From contig NZ_CP012676.1 of NCBI RefSeq assembly GCF_001294575.1, positions 3,548,001 to 3,612,000 on the forward strand: DNA of 64,000 nt, written 5' to 3'. Position 1 is the first letter of the stretch, and the number at the start of each line of letters is the position of its first letter. The stretch is from Pseudomonas versuta. GTDB lineage: Bacteria; Pseudomonadota; Gammaproteobacteria; Pseudomonadales; Pseudomonadaceae. The notes under the pieces are model-generated. The model had not been told where the DNA came from. It did not search any database and saw only the letters and a program-made list of their open reading frames with translations. This document shows, piece by piece, positions 1-8,066 of this stretch. The position numbers and the translations under genes are program-made.

Positions 1-82
1 GGCGAAAAACCGCGATGTGTTTGCCAAGGCATTCAAGAGCCAGCCGGACGCCCTGTCCGAACTGCTGGTCGAGAGCGAGTAA
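1..82 (+). CDS. 3' end of an unidentified CDS (partial)
   Basis: An open frame enters from the left edge and stops at TAA 80-82, giving 26 residues that end in SELLVESE. The composition is ordinary for a soluble Pseudomonas protein, but the tail is too short to assign a family. It lies just upstream of the quinone reductase on the same strand, with a 75-base gap. That it is coding is inferred from the open frame at the edge only. Confidence 0.45.
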   Translation, partial: AKNRDVFAKAFKSQPDALSELLVESE

Positions 83-157
83 TTGCACCGGGTGCTCGCT
101 TGACTCTCCCCCTTGGGGCAGACCCTATCCTGAAAGGCCGTCTTTCAGGTTGGTGTA

Positions 158-736
158 ATGATGAGCAAGCGAGTACTGGTAATTGTGGGTCACCCCTCTA
201 CCGACAGTTTTTGTGCAGCCCTGGCAGACAACTATGTCGAGACGGCCATTGGCGCCGGCCAGGATGTTCGCGTTCTATATCTCGGCGACCTGTGCTTCGA
301 TCCGGTCCTTCACGAGGGGTATAACCGAATCCAGCCGCTGGAGCCCGACTTGCTCAAGGCCCAGGTTGATATCACCTGGGCAGAGCATCTGGTACTGGTG
401 TTTCCAGTCTGGTGGGGCGGCGTTCCGGCTTTGCTCAAAGGCTTTTTCGACCGCATCCTGCTGCCCGGTTTCGCCTTTTCCTACCGCAAGGGCAAAGCCT
501 TTCCCGAGAAGCTGTTGCTCGGGCGCAGCGCATACCTGCTGGTGACGATGGACACCCCGCCCTGGTATTACAAGTGGGTGTACCGCATGCCCGCACTGCA
601 TCAAATGCGCAAAACCACTCTGGCCTTTTGTGGCATAAAACCGGTCGCGACCCTGACATTTGGCCCGATTCTGGATTCAACTGCCAAACAACGGGACAAT
701 TGGCTCGGGCAAGCCCGCAAGCTCGCCATCAAGTGA
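158..736 (+). CDS. Flavodoxin-fold NAD(P)H-dependent oxidoreductase / quinone reductase
   Basis: 192 aa protein of the NAD(P)H dehydrogenase (quinone) family with a flavodoxin-like fold (YwrO/KefF/MdaB type). These soluble FMN/FAD enzymes reduce quinones and other electrophiles by two electrons. Visible features are the N-terminal strand and phosphate-binding loop KRVLVIVGHPSTDSFCAAL (residues 4-22) and the VLVFPVWWGGVPALLKGFFDR segment near residues 78-98, typical of the family. The start is one of two adjacent ATGs (158 or 161). A MerR regulator starts 38 bases downstream on the same strand, which suggests that regulator controls it. The physiological substrate cannot be read from sequence. 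Confidence 0.88.
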   Translation: MMSKRVLVIVGHPSTDSFCAALADNYVETAIGAGQDVRVLYLGDLCFDPVLHEGYNRIQPLEPDLLKAQVDITWAEHLVLVFPVWWGGVPALLKGFFDRILLPGFAFSYRKGKAFPEKLLLGRSAYLLVTMDTPPWYYKWVYRMPALHQMRKTTLAFCGIKPVATLTFGPILDSTAKQRDNWLGQARKLAIK

Positions 737-774
737 GTACCTGATAGGCGGGCGGCCATAAAAAAGGACTTTTC

Positions 775-1146
775 ATGTATATCGGCAAAGCCGCCCAACT
801 CTCGGGCACCACCATCAAAAGCATTCGTCACTATGAAGACATCGGCCTGCTCCCGGCGCCACAACGCCGTGGCAACTATCGCGTCTACTGCGAGCAGAGT
901 GTCGAGCGGCTGATGTTCATCAAATGCGCGCAGCAATTGGGCTTCAAACTCAAGGAAATGCTGGCGATTCTTGATGATCACCGCGGGCAGACCCTGCCGT
1001 GGGAAGTGGTAAGGAACGCCGTCACTCATAAAAAACAGGCCGTGATGAATCAGATCCAGGCGCTGCAAAACCAGCACGCGGGGCTGGTCGAGTTTGAGAC
1101 ACGTTTTTTAGGCGCCCATGAACTCTGCCAGCTGCAAAACCTGTAG
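775..1146 (+). CDS. MerR family transcriptional regulator
   Basis: 123 aa one-component regulator. The N-terminal winged helix-turn-helix is clear (YIGKAAQLSGTTIKSIRHYE, then GLLPAPQRRGNYRVY), followed by the dimerisation helix to about residue 110. The C-terminal cysteine pair used by CueR/ZntR-type metal sensors is not seen as a metal loop; one Cys lies near the C-terminus. A good Shine-Dalgarno (AAGGA) precedes the ATG. Its position directly after the quinone reductase suggests local control by redox or electrophile stress. The effector is unknown. Confidence 0.85.
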   Translation: MYIGKAAQLSGTTIKSIRHYEDIGLLPAPQRRGNYRVYCEQSVERLMFIKCAQQLGFKLKEMLAILDDHRGQTLPWEVVRNAVTHKKQAVMNQIQALQNQHAGLVEFETRFLGAHELCQLQNL

Positions 1147-1156
1147 GCGCGCCGTT

Positions 1157-2176
1157 TTACGGGTACAACAAGCGCTGCGCCAGTTCGTCCGAGACCCTGG
1201 CCGGTGAGCGTTTTTCAGCCTGGGCGTGGGCGTAGATACCGGTCAGGCGCTGGCTGATGCGGAGCAACTGCTCGTTGATGGCCTCCGGCGTTGCGCCTTG
1301 ATGGGTCAGGGCCATGTAAATCAAGCCGCCCGAATTGATCACGTAGTCAGGCGCATACAGGATTCCCCGGCGCTCTAGCTGGTCGGCCACTTGCAGGTTG
1401 GTCAGCTGATTGTTCGCACAGCCGGCCACCGCCGAGCAACGCAGTTGCGCCACGCTGTGCCAGTTCAGCACGCCTCCCAGGCCGCACGGCGCAAGAATGT
1501 CGCAGGGCGTACTGAGCAGAGCCTCACAGGCAACCGGGTGAGCCCCCAGCTGATCCATGGCCAGACGCACTTTACCGGGATCGGTATCGCACACCAGCAA
1601 CTCGGCTCCGGCCGCATGCAGTTGCTCGGCCAGCGCGTAACCGACCTTGCCCAGGCCCTGCACGGCAACCCTCAGCCCTTCCAGGTTGTCACTGCCCAGA
1701 CGCGACGACGCGGTACTGCGAATACCGGCAAACACCCCCATGGCCGTATGCGGCGACGGGTCGCCTGCGGCCGTGGTGCTGGTAACGTGCCGGGTGCTCT
1801 GGGCAATACAATCCATATCGGCGGTGGAGGTGCCGCTGTCGATGGCAGTGATGTAGCGTCCATCCAGTTGTTCGACACAGCGACCAAAGGCTTCAAACAA
1901 CGCCGCGCGACTTTCGACATGCGCCGCCCGCATGATCACGGCCTTGGCCCCCCCTACTGCCAGACCGGCCAGCGCAGCTTTATAGCTCATGTCCTGGGCC
2001 AGGCGGATGGCGTCATTCACAGCACTTTCATCGTTAGGGTAGGCCAGATATCGGCACCCTCCCAAGGCAGGCCCCAGGCGACTGCTATGAATGGCAATCA
2101 CCGCCTTGAGCCCCGTAAGAGGATCAACACTGAGGTGCAACGACTCCACATGAGCACTTTGCATGAGAGCAAACAT
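1157..2176 (-). CDS. ldh: Leucine/phenylalanine/valine-type amino acid dehydrogenase
   Basis: 339 aa NAD-dependent dehydrogenase of the Glu/Leu/Phe/Val family, which oxidatively deaminates branched-chain or aromatic amino acids to 2-oxo acids in the cytoplasm. The substrate-binding and catalytic lysines expected near 66 and 78 are present (DMSYKAALAGLAVGGAKAVI). The Rossmann motif VQGLGKVGYALAEQL lies near residues 168-182. The length is slightly short of Bacillus leucine dehydrogenases (about 364 aa). It converges on the MerR gene with a 10-base gap. Leucine is the most likely substrate by family, but valine or phenylalanine preference cannot be excluded. Confidence 0.86.
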   Translation of the reverse strand: MFALMQSAHVESLHLSVDPLTGLKAVIAIHSSRLGPALGGCRYLAYPNDESAVNDAIRLAQDMSYKAALAGLAVGGAKAVIMRAAHVESRAALFEAFGRCVEQLDGRYITAIDSGTSTADMDCIAQSTRHVTSTTAAGDPSPHTAMGVFAGIRSTASSRLGSDNLEGLRVAVQGLGKVGYALAEQLHAAGAELLVCDTDPGKVRLAMDQLGAHPVACEALLSTPCDILAPCGLGGVLNWHSVAQLRCSAVAGCANNQLTNLQVADQLERRGILYAPDYVINSGGLIYMALTHQGATPEAINEQLLRISQRLTGIYAHAQAEKRSPARVSDELAQRLLYP

Positions 2177-2342
2177 TAACCAGCCCTCGAACGATAAAAG
2201 GTAAACGGCAGTATAGGTTGCGCCGGAAAAATCGTCGGAGTGCGCAGGAATAAGCCTGAGCCGATTTCACGGTTTCGGACATAACCTGTCGGAGGCTGAT
2301 GGAAATTGCCGGCGAATGCATGGAATCAGCAATTTTAAAACC

Positions 2343-2376
2343 CTGTAGCCGCTGCCGAAGGCTGCGGCCACAGGTT
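2343..2376. repeat. REP-like hairpin repeat
   Basis: The arms CCTGTAGCCGCTGCC and GGCTGCGGCCACAGG form an imperfect hairpin around a GAA loop. The core is a frequent intergenic repeat in Pseudomonas. It sits just downstream of maiA on the minus strand and may also act as its transcript end. Confidence 0.6.
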
Positions 2377-2380
2377 ATTT

Positions 2381-3019
2381 TCAGACCGGCGTATCGGGTT
2401 GCCGCGCCGGGTGCGCAGCGATGAACGCCGGGTGATTGTCTGCCAGGGCCGCGACCCGGGCAATCCGCGAGTACGGCACCAGTGACACCTTAAAACGTTC
2501 AGCCGCGTACAGCTGCGGGATCAGGTACACATCCGCCAACCCGGGCTCAGGCCCGAAGCAATAGCCGTTATCGCCAATCAATTGCTCAATGGCGGCCAGG
2601 CCTTGGGTGATCCAGTGACCGATCCACTGCACCACCTGCTCTTCGGTCTGACCCATCTGACGCAGTTGATTGAGCACACTGACGTTGTGCAGCGGATGAA
2701 TATCGCACGCGACCAAAGCGGCCACCGCCCGTTCATGGGCACGGGTGGCCAGGTCTGTGGACAGCAATGCCACCTGCGGATAGCGCTCTTCGAGGTATTC
2801 GATGATCGCCGGGGACTGGGTCAGCACGCTGCCCTCCTCCGTGCGCAAAGCGGGCACCCGGCCTTGGGGGTTGATCGCCAGATACGCCGCCTGTTTGTGC
2901 TCGCCGCTAGAGGCGGCAATCAGATTGACCGGCACCGCCTGATAATCCAGACCTTTAAGCGCCAGCGCGATCCGTACCCGGTAGGACGAAGTTGAGCGGT
3001 AATAGGTAAAGAGTTGCAT
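2381..3019 (-). CDS. maiA: Maleylacetoacetate isomerase
   Basis: 212 aa zeta-class glutathione S-transferase that isomerises maleylacetoacetate to fumarylacetoacetate in homogentisate (Tyr/Phe) breakdown, using glutathione. The zeta-class signature SSYRVRIALALKG lies near residues 10-22 of MQLFTYYRSTSSYR. The N-terminal thioredoxin-like domain is followed by the helical domain with the conserved PGLADVYLIPQ. The chosen ATG at 3019 matches the family start; the frame stays open 14 codons further upstream into fahA. It is the third gene of hmgA-fahA-maiA, with its start 11 bases after fahA ends. Confidence 0.95.
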   Translation of the reverse strand: MQLFTYYRSTSSYRVRIALALKGLDYQAVPVNLIAASSGEHKQAAYLAINPQGRVPALRTEEGSVLTQSPAIIEYLEERYPQVALLSTDLATRAHERAVAALVACDIHPLHNVSVLNQLRQMGQTEEQVVQWIGHWITQGLAAIEQLIGDNGYCFGPEPGLADVYLIPQLYAAERFKVSLVPYSRIARVAALADNHPAFIAAHPARQPDTPV

Positions 3020-3030
3020 GGCTCGCTCCT

Positions 3031-4335
3031 TTAGCGCGCAGCGACAACCTTGCCGCGGCATTCGCCAAAACCGATGGAGGCATAACCCTCACGCGAGCAA
3101 CGGGCACGCAGAATGATTTCATCGCCATCCTCAAGGAACTTGCGAACCTCGCCCGAGGCCAGTTCGATCGGGTGTTTACCGCCTTCGGTGATTTCCAGCA
3201 GGCTGCCCAGTTGTGAGCGATCCGGACCAGACAGGGTGCCCGAGCCGAACAAGTCACCCGATTGCAGTTGGCAGCCGTTGACACTGTGATGGGCCACCAG
3301 CTGCGCGGCCGTCCAGTACATGTTCAGGCTGTTGCTCAAGCCCAGTCGATGGGCGGGCAGGTTCTGCTCGCGCATCGATTCGGTCAGCAGCAACACTTCG
3401 AGTTCGATGTCCAGCGCGCCGCCGGCCTGATCCTTCGGATCGAGCAAGTACGCCAATGGCTGCGGATCACCTTCAGGGCGGGCGGGCTGTGCACGGCGGA
3501 ACGGCTCCAGGGCTTCGGCAGTCACCACCCAGGGGGAAATGCTGGTAATGAAGCTTTTCGACAGGAACGGCCCCAGCGGCTGGTATTCCCAGGCCTGGAT
3601 GTCACGCGCCGACCAATCGTTCAGCAGGCAGAAACCGGCTATATGATCGCCCGCTTCGCTGATCGCGATGGCATCCCCCAGGTCATTGCCCTGACCGATC
3701 CAGATACCCAGTTCCAGTTCGTAATCCAGACGTGCACACGGACCAAAAGTCGGCTCGGTCTGACCGGCTGGCAAGGTTTGCCCTTTAGGACGACGCACCT
3801 CGGTACCCGAGGCGCGAATGGTTGAAGCACGACCGTGGTAACCGATGGGCACGTATTTATAGTTGGGCAACAAAGGATTGTCAGGGCGAAACAGTTTACC
3901 GACGTTCTTCGCGTGTTCGATGCCGACATAAAAGTCGGTGTAATCACCAATCCTGGCGGGCAGGTGTAACTGACAGTCGGCCGCCAGCGGCAACAACTTT
4001 GCGCCCTGGGCTTCGATCTTGCCGCGCAGGGTACTGCCCTCGCCCAGCAGTTCCAGCAAGCGCTCACGCAAGGCCACCCGGGCACTGCGCCCCAACGCAA
4101 AATAGGCATTCAAAGCGCCGCCCAGCGACGCTTCTACGGCGACCTTGGCCTGACCTTCAAACAGACCGCCAGCCAAGGCCGCCTCGAGATCAAAAATATG
4201 CTCGCCGATAGCGACACCGCTACGGGGCGCCGATCCATTAAGACTGAAGACCCCCATCGGCAGGTTTTGCAACGGGAAATCAGTGTGACCGTTGGCGGAG
4301 GCGATCCAGCTGCGGGTAAGTGTGGACTGGGTCAT
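3031..4335 (-). CDS. fahA: Fumarylacetoacetase
   Basis: 434 aa hydrolase that cleaves fumarylacetoacetate to fumarate and acetoacetate, the last step of tyrosine catabolism. Recognisable family segments include DFYVGIEHAKNVGKLFRP, VPIGYHGRAST (active-site region), YELELGIWIG and GFCLLNDWSARDIQAWEYQPLGPF (metal site and core). The ATG at 4335 starts the standard FAH N-terminal domain; upstream in-frame sequence is inside hmgA's end and is not needed. It begins 2 bases after hmgA stops, so translation is probably coupled. Usual names are hmgB or fahA. Confidence 0.96.
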   Translation of the reverse strand: MTQSTLTRSWIASANGHTDFPLQNLPMGVFSLNGSAPRSGVAIGEHIFDLEAALAGGLFEGQAKVAVEASLGGALNAYFALGRSARVALRERLLELLGEGSTLRGKIEAQGAKLLPLAADCQLHLPARIGDYTDFYVGIEHAKNVGKLFRPDNPLLPNYKYVPIGYHGRASTIRASGTEVRRPKGQTLPAGQTEPTFGPCARLDYELELGIWIGQGNDLGDAIAISEAGDHIAGFCLLNDWSARDIQAWEYQPLGPFLSKSFITSISPWVVTAEALEPFRRAQPARPEGDPQPLAYLLDPKDQAGGALDIELEVLLLTESMREQNLPAHRLGLSNSLNMYWTAAQLVAHHSVNGCQLQSGDLFGSGTLSGPDRSQLGSLLEITEGGKHPIELASGEVRKFLEDGDEIILRARCSREGYASIGFGECRGKVVAAR

Positions 4336-4337
4336 GT

Positions 4338-5642
4338 TTATCTCCGATTTGGGTTGAAGGTTGCGGGCAGCGAGGCCCAGCAAGCGTCGTAACTGGATTG
4401 CAATTGCGGGCATTGAAGGGCGAACTGGCTGGGGCGCAACACTTGGCTGGTTTCAAACATGAAGGCCATGGTGTTGTCGATTTTGCCCGGTTGCAGTTCA
4501 GCGGCAATGGCTTTGCTACAGGTTTCAGCGTCCGGGCCGTGGGCGCTCATGCAACTGTGCAGCGAAGCACCGCCGGGCAGGAAACCCTCGGCCTTGGCAT
4601 CGTAGCTGCCCTGGATCAGGCCCATGAATTCGTTCATCAGGTTGCGGTGAAACCAAGGCGGCCGGAAGGTGTTTTCAGCCACCATCCAGCGCGGCGGGAA
4701 GATCACAAAGTCGAGGTTGGCCATGCCCGGCACGCTGGTGGGCGAGGTCAATACCGTGAAAATCGACGGATCGGGATGATCGAAGCTGACGGTGCCAATC
4801 GTGTTGAAGCGGCGCAGGTCATATTTGTACGGCACGTTATTGCCATGCCAGGCGACCACATCGAGTGGCGAATGATCCAGCTCACAGTCCCACAGCTCGC
4901 CGAGGAATTTCTGCACCAGCGTTGTCGGTTGCTGGTTATGTTCGTAATGCGCCACCGGGGCCAGGAAATCCCTCGGGTTAGCCAGGCCATTGCTGCCTAT
5001 GGGGCCAAGATCTGGCAGACGCAGCGGCGCGCCATGGTTTTCAGCCACGTAGCCCCGGGCTTGCGGGTCGAGCAATTGAACCCGGAATTTAAGACCGCGC
5101 GGGATCACGGCAATTTCTAAAGGCCCGAGGTCAAGCACCCCCAACTCGGTCGCAATCCGCAGTCGGCCCTGCTCGGGCACCAGCAGCAATTCACCATCGG
5201 CATTGAAGAACACGCGCTGCATCGAGGTGTTCGCGCGGTAGGTGTAAATGCTGATACCCGCAGGCTTTTGCGGGCCGCTGTTGGCAGCCATGCGCACCAG
5301 ACCGTCAATAAAGTCTGTGGCCTCGTCAGGGATCGGCAACGGGTTCCAGCGCAAGCGATTGGGGGTTACCGGGCCCGGCTCGCAGCCGCTCAACTGCCGC
5401 TGCAGTTTGACGAACGCCGGGTGGTTGGCTGACGGCTTGATCCGGTACATCCAGGTGCGGCGCGACTCGCTGCGCACCATGGTGAACGCGGTACCCGACA
5501 ACAACTCGGCGTACAGACCATAGGGGACTTTTTGCGGGGAGTTCTGACCAACCGGCAAGGCGCCGGGCAAAGCTTCACTGCTGAATTCATTGCCAAACCC
5601 GGATTGATACACGAGATCGGACAAGGACGAGTCGAGGTTCAT
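4338..5642 (-). CDS. hmgA: Homogentisate 1,2-dioxygenase
   Basis: 434 aa non-haem iron dioxygenase that opens the ring of homogentisate to give maleylacetoacetate. The iron-binding region is intact: [20 protein letters not shown] followed by [16 protein letters not shown] near residues 360-375. The N-terminus [19 protein letters not shown] is typical of bacterial HmgA. The start ATG has a good GGAGG ribosome site. It is the first gene of the hmgA-fahA-maiA operon, transcribed away from the IclR regulator hmgR across an operator-bearing gap. Loss of this enzyme gives brown pyomelanin; here the gene looks intact. Confidence 0.97.
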   Translation of the reverse strand: MNLDSSLSDLVYQSGFGNEFSSEALPGALPVGQNSPQKVPYGLYAELLSGTAFTMVRSESRRTWMYRIKPSANHPAFVKLQRQLSGCEPGPVTPNRLRWNPLPIPDEATDFIDGLVRMAANSGPQKPAGISIYTYRANTSMQRVFFNADGELLLVPEQGRLRIATELGVLDLGPLEIAVIPRGLKFRVQLLDPQARGYVAENHGAPLRLPDLGPIGSNGLANPRDFLAPVAHYEHNQQPTTLVQKFLGELWDCELDHSPLDVVAWHGNNVPYKYDLRRFNTIGTVSFDHPDPSIFTVLTSPTSVPGMANLDFVIFPPRWMVAENTFRPPWFHRNLMNEFMGLIQGSYDAKAEGFLPGGASLHSCMSAHGPDAETCSKAIAAELQPGKIDNTMAFMFETSQVLRPSQFALQCPQLQSSYDACWASLPATFNPNRR

Positions 5643-5718
5643 GGAGCCTCCAGAGTGGAGAATACAGTTGACTGCGCCCGGCCCGGAAACAGCGTGCGCG
5701 TCGCTGCGTTATTTTTAT

Positions 5719-5745
5719 CGTAATTCAATTACGCATAACGTAATT
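5719..5745. promoter_or_regulatory. Probable HmgR operator in the hmgA-hmgR gap
   Basis: A perfect 15-bp palindrome, CGTAATTCAATTACG, lies at 5719-5733. A further copy of the half-site, CGTAATT, follows at 5739-5745. It sits between the divergent hmgA (start 5642) and hmgR (start about 5805). IclR-family HmgR of P. putida is known to repress the hmg operon from a palindrome in this promoter. Assignment here is by position and symmetry. Confidence 0.7.
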
Positions 5746-5804
5746 TGATTGGTATTAAGCGTCAAGCTATAAAGACGCCCATTCGTCCCGAGACCCAGGC
5801 CCCC

Positions 5805-6599
5805 ATGGAAAAGCCCCGCAGCAGCAACGACAGCACCGGCAAGCAGAAAGTACGCTCCGCCGAGGTCGGTACTGACATCCTCAAGGCCCTGGCCGAACTG
5901 TCACCTTCAACGTCACTGTCGCGCCTGGCCGAACACGTACAAATGCCCGCCAGCAAGGTGCATCGCTACTTGCAGGCGTTGATCGCCAGTGGTTTTGCTG
6001 AACAGAATACGGCCACCAATCATTACGGGCTGGGGCGTGAGGCATTGCGCGTGGGGCTGGCGGCACTCAACAGCATGGATGTGCTGAAAGTCGCCGCCCT
6101 GCCCCTGGCCGAACTGCGTGATGACTTGAATGAAACCTGCTTCCTGGCGGTGTGGGGCAATCAGGGCGCGACGGTGGTGGCTATTGAAGCCGCGGTTCGC
6201 GCAGTCACGGTGGTGACCAAGCTGGGCTCGGTGCTGCCACTGCTGAGTTCGTCGACAGGGCTGGTGTTCAATGCCTTTCTGCCTGACCGGGAAACGGCCG
6301 CTTTGCGCGAGCTGGAGTTGCAAACCGATAACATTCATCCGCTGAAAAAGCCTGAAGCCTACGCCGCTACAGGCGCACAGATCCGTGAGCGCGGACTGCA
6401 TTTTGTCCATGGTTTGCTGATGCCCGGCGTCGATGCGTTGTCGGCACCGGTGTTTGATGCCACCGGTCATGTAGCAGGTGTACTGACCGTGGTCGGGCCT
6501 GCGTCGCTGTTCCATGCCGATGAAAACGGACCCGCAGCCAAGCGACTGCTGGAAGCGAGCAAGGCCATCAGTTGGCGTATGGGCTATCAACCGGACTGA
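5805..6599 (+). CDS. hmgR: IclR family regulator of homogentisate catabolism
   Basis: 264 aa IclR-type regulator. An N-terminal winged helix (VGTDILKALAELSPSTSLSRLAEHV, then ASKVHRYLQALIASGFAEQ) is followed by the IclR effector domain from about residue 95, including GLLMPGVDALSAPVFDATGHVAGVLTV. Its divergent placement next to hmgA strongly suggests it is HmgR, which in P. putida represses the operon and is released by homogentisate. The start is taken as ATG 5805. A TTG 20 codons upstream overlaps the operator half-site and is less likely. No strong ribosome site is visible before either. Confidence 0.85.
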   Translation: MEKPRSSNDSTGKQKVRSAEVGTDILKALAELSPSTSLSRLAEHVQMPASKVHRYLQALIASGFAEQNTATNHYGLGREALRVGLAALNSMDVLKVAALPLAELRDDLNETCFLAVWGNQGATVVAIEAAVRAVTVVTKLGSVLPLLSSSTGLVFNAFLPDRETAALRELELQTDNIHPLKKPEAYAATGAQIRERGLHFVHGLLMPGVDALSAPVFDATGHVAGVLTVVGPASLFHADENGPAAKRLLEASKAISWRMGYQPD

Positions 6600-6622
6600 A
6601 GAACGCCACCCCAGTAAAACTG

Positions 6623-6648
6623 CATCGCTGGCAAGCCAGCTCCCACAG
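6623..6648. repeat. REP element
   Basis: CGCTGGCAAGCCAGCTCCCACAGG-type Pseudomonas REP sequence with a short inverted repeat (TGGC-AA-GCCA). It lies just after hmgR and is related to the copies at 14863, 14956, 25926 and 50903. Confidence 0.75.
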
Positions 6649-6752
6649 GTTAGCTGAGGGCCTAGTTCGGCTTTCGACTATTGCCGAGGCGGTAATAGAG
6701 ATTGTCCAATACCGCCCTTATTCCCCAAGCAAATAGCCCTTATTCTTAGCGA

Positions 6753-6883
6753 ACTTTCCGGCACGGGTGCCGGTCATACGCATTGAGTCACCTCGACTCT
6801 GCATCCCCCAATTTACCCTGACGTTGATTTGTTGCTCCTTGATGAACGTCTTCCTTGGCCGCTGTTTTACAGCGGCCTTTTTT
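6753..6883 (+). ncRNA. Candidate trans-acting small RNA (RgsA/P16-like?)
   Basis: A gene-free stretch with three features of a small RNA. A TATTCT box at 6741-6746 could be the -10. A 5' hairpin CCGGCA-CGGG-TGCCGG follows at 6758-6773. After an unstructured pyrimidine-rich middle with GTTGCTCCTTGATG, which contains an anti-Shine-Dalgarno CUCCUU, comes a strong intrinsic terminator at 6857-6883. The predicted length is about 130 nt. Length and layout recall the Pseudomonas sRNA RgsA (P16), but I cannot confirm identity without alignment. No ORF in it looks genuine. Confidence 0.6.
6857..6883 (+). terminator. Intrinsic terminator of the candidate small RNA
   Basis: Perfect 8-bp stem GGCCGCTG/CAGCGGCC with loop TTTTA, followed by six T on the plus strand. 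The minus strand lacks a T tract after the stem, so it terminates plus-strand transcription. No plus-strand protein gene lies immediately upstream. Confidence 0.85.
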
Positions 6884-6904
6884 ATGCCCGGGATTTGCCA
6901 CGGG

Positions 6905-7591
6905 TCAGAGCATCATCATCAGCAAGGGCGCCGCAAACAGGTTGAGAATCCCGGTCAGGACCATGACCAAACCTGCCACTGAGCCCTCCTCACTACCGAC
7001 CTCGCGGGCGCGACTGACTCCCGCACCGTGCGCACCAATACCAAACAGGGCCCCCCGCGCCAGGCTGCTGCGCAGCGGTAACCACTTGAGCAAAATACCG
7101 CCCAGCAATGCGCCAAACACGCCGGTGAACATCACAAACACCGCTGTAAGCTCGGGAACTCCGCCCAGGTGTTGCGCCAGGGGCATGGCAAACGGGGTGG
7201 TGATGGAACGCGGGACCAAAGACATCGCCAGCGATGTGTCGAGCGCCAGCGCCCTGGCCAGCCAGAATGAACTGCCAATGGACGCAACACTCCCCGCCAG
7301 CATCCCCAGCAGCAACGCTATCCAATGGCGTGCCAGCAACTTGCGCTGCTGCCAGATGGGTACGGCGAAGGCCACGGTCACCGGTCCCAATACCAGCATC
7401 AACCAATGGGTATCGCTTGAGTACTCGGCATAAGCGGTGTGCAGCGGCACGGCCACTGCAAGCAACAATACCGGTACCAAAATCAGCGGTGACAGCACGT
7501 AGCGTCCGGTGCGCCGGTACAGCCAGCGGCTCAGGACGTAAGCGCCAAGGGTGAGGGTCAGCCAGAACACAGGCATCCATTCAAACTTCAT
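6905..7591 (-). CDS. lrgB: LrgB/CidB family membrane protein
   Basis: 228 aa polytopic inner-membrane protein of the LrgB/CidB family. The segments MPVFWLTLTLGAYVLSRWLY, LSPLILVPVLLLAVAV, LMLVLGPVTVAFAVPIW and a C-terminal GLVMVLTGILNLFAAPLLMMM are strongly hydrophobic. The conserved SLVPRSITTPFAMPLA lies near residues 130-145. It is paired with the small LrgA-type gene by an 11-base overlap. The pair is linked in other bacteria to murein hydrolase export control and to pyruvate or glycolate-type carbon export. The substrate here is unknown. Confidence 0.92.
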   Translation of the reverse strand: MKFEWMPVFWLTLTLGAYVLSRWLYRRTGRYVLSPLILVPVLLLAVAVPLHTAYAEYSSDTHWLMLVLGPVTVAFAVPIWQQRKLLARHWIALLLGMLAGSVASIGSSFWLARALALDTSLAMSLVPRSITTPFAMPLAQHLGGVPELTAVFVMFTGVFGALLGGILLKWLPLRSSLARGALFGIGAHGAGVSRAREVGSEEGSVAGLVMVLTGILNLFAAPLLMMML

Positions 7592-7967
7592 GACGCGACC
7601 TCCAACGGCATACCGCCTCGACGGTGAAGGCGGTCACCACCATGACCAATAAGGTACTGACCCCGATTACCAGCAGAATCCGCCACCCGTCATTGCGCAC
7701 CAGTGCGCCGTAGTCGAGCAGACTCATCAGGGCCGGGATGAAGAACAGCAGCATCTCGGCCATCAACACCCCGGCGCCCAATTGCAGGGTCGCAGGTTTG
7801 ATCAGGCCCAGAGCAAATGCCGACAGCAACAAGGCCATGCCAATCACGCCCCCCGGTATTGGCAAATGCCACCATGCCGCGATCTGGCAACCGAGAAAGT
7901 AAATGGCCAGCAATACCGCAACTTCACTGACCAGACGGGCAAAGCGTTTTACATCAAAGCGTTTCAT
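7581..7967 (-). CDS. lrgA: CidA/LrgA family holin-like protein
   Basis: 128 aa protein with four hydrophobic segments. The family core CQIAAWWHLPIPGGVIGMALLLSAF lies near residues 26-50, and EMLLFFIPALMSLLDYGALV follows. It overlaps lrgB by 11 bases and is transcribed first, away from the LysR gene. The CidA/LrgA family is holin-like and acts with its LrgB partner. Whether this pair should be called cidAB or lrgAB cannot be settled from sequence; the LysR neighbour resembles the cid arrangement. Confidence 0.9.
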   Translation of the reverse strand: MKRFDVKRFARLVSEVAVLLAIYFLGCQIAAWWHLPIPGGVIGMALLLSAFALGLIKPATLQLGAGVLMAEMLLFFIPALMSLLDYGALVRNDGWRILLVIGVSTLLVMVVTAFTVEAVCRWRSRHEV

Positions 7968-8066
7968 GTGGGTTCCAGTGCAGACTGGACTTCATTTTAA
8001 TGAGCGGCCTTCCATCCCGAAAACGAATTGTTAGACTAGCATCCATTCCAAAACGGAATCACACAC

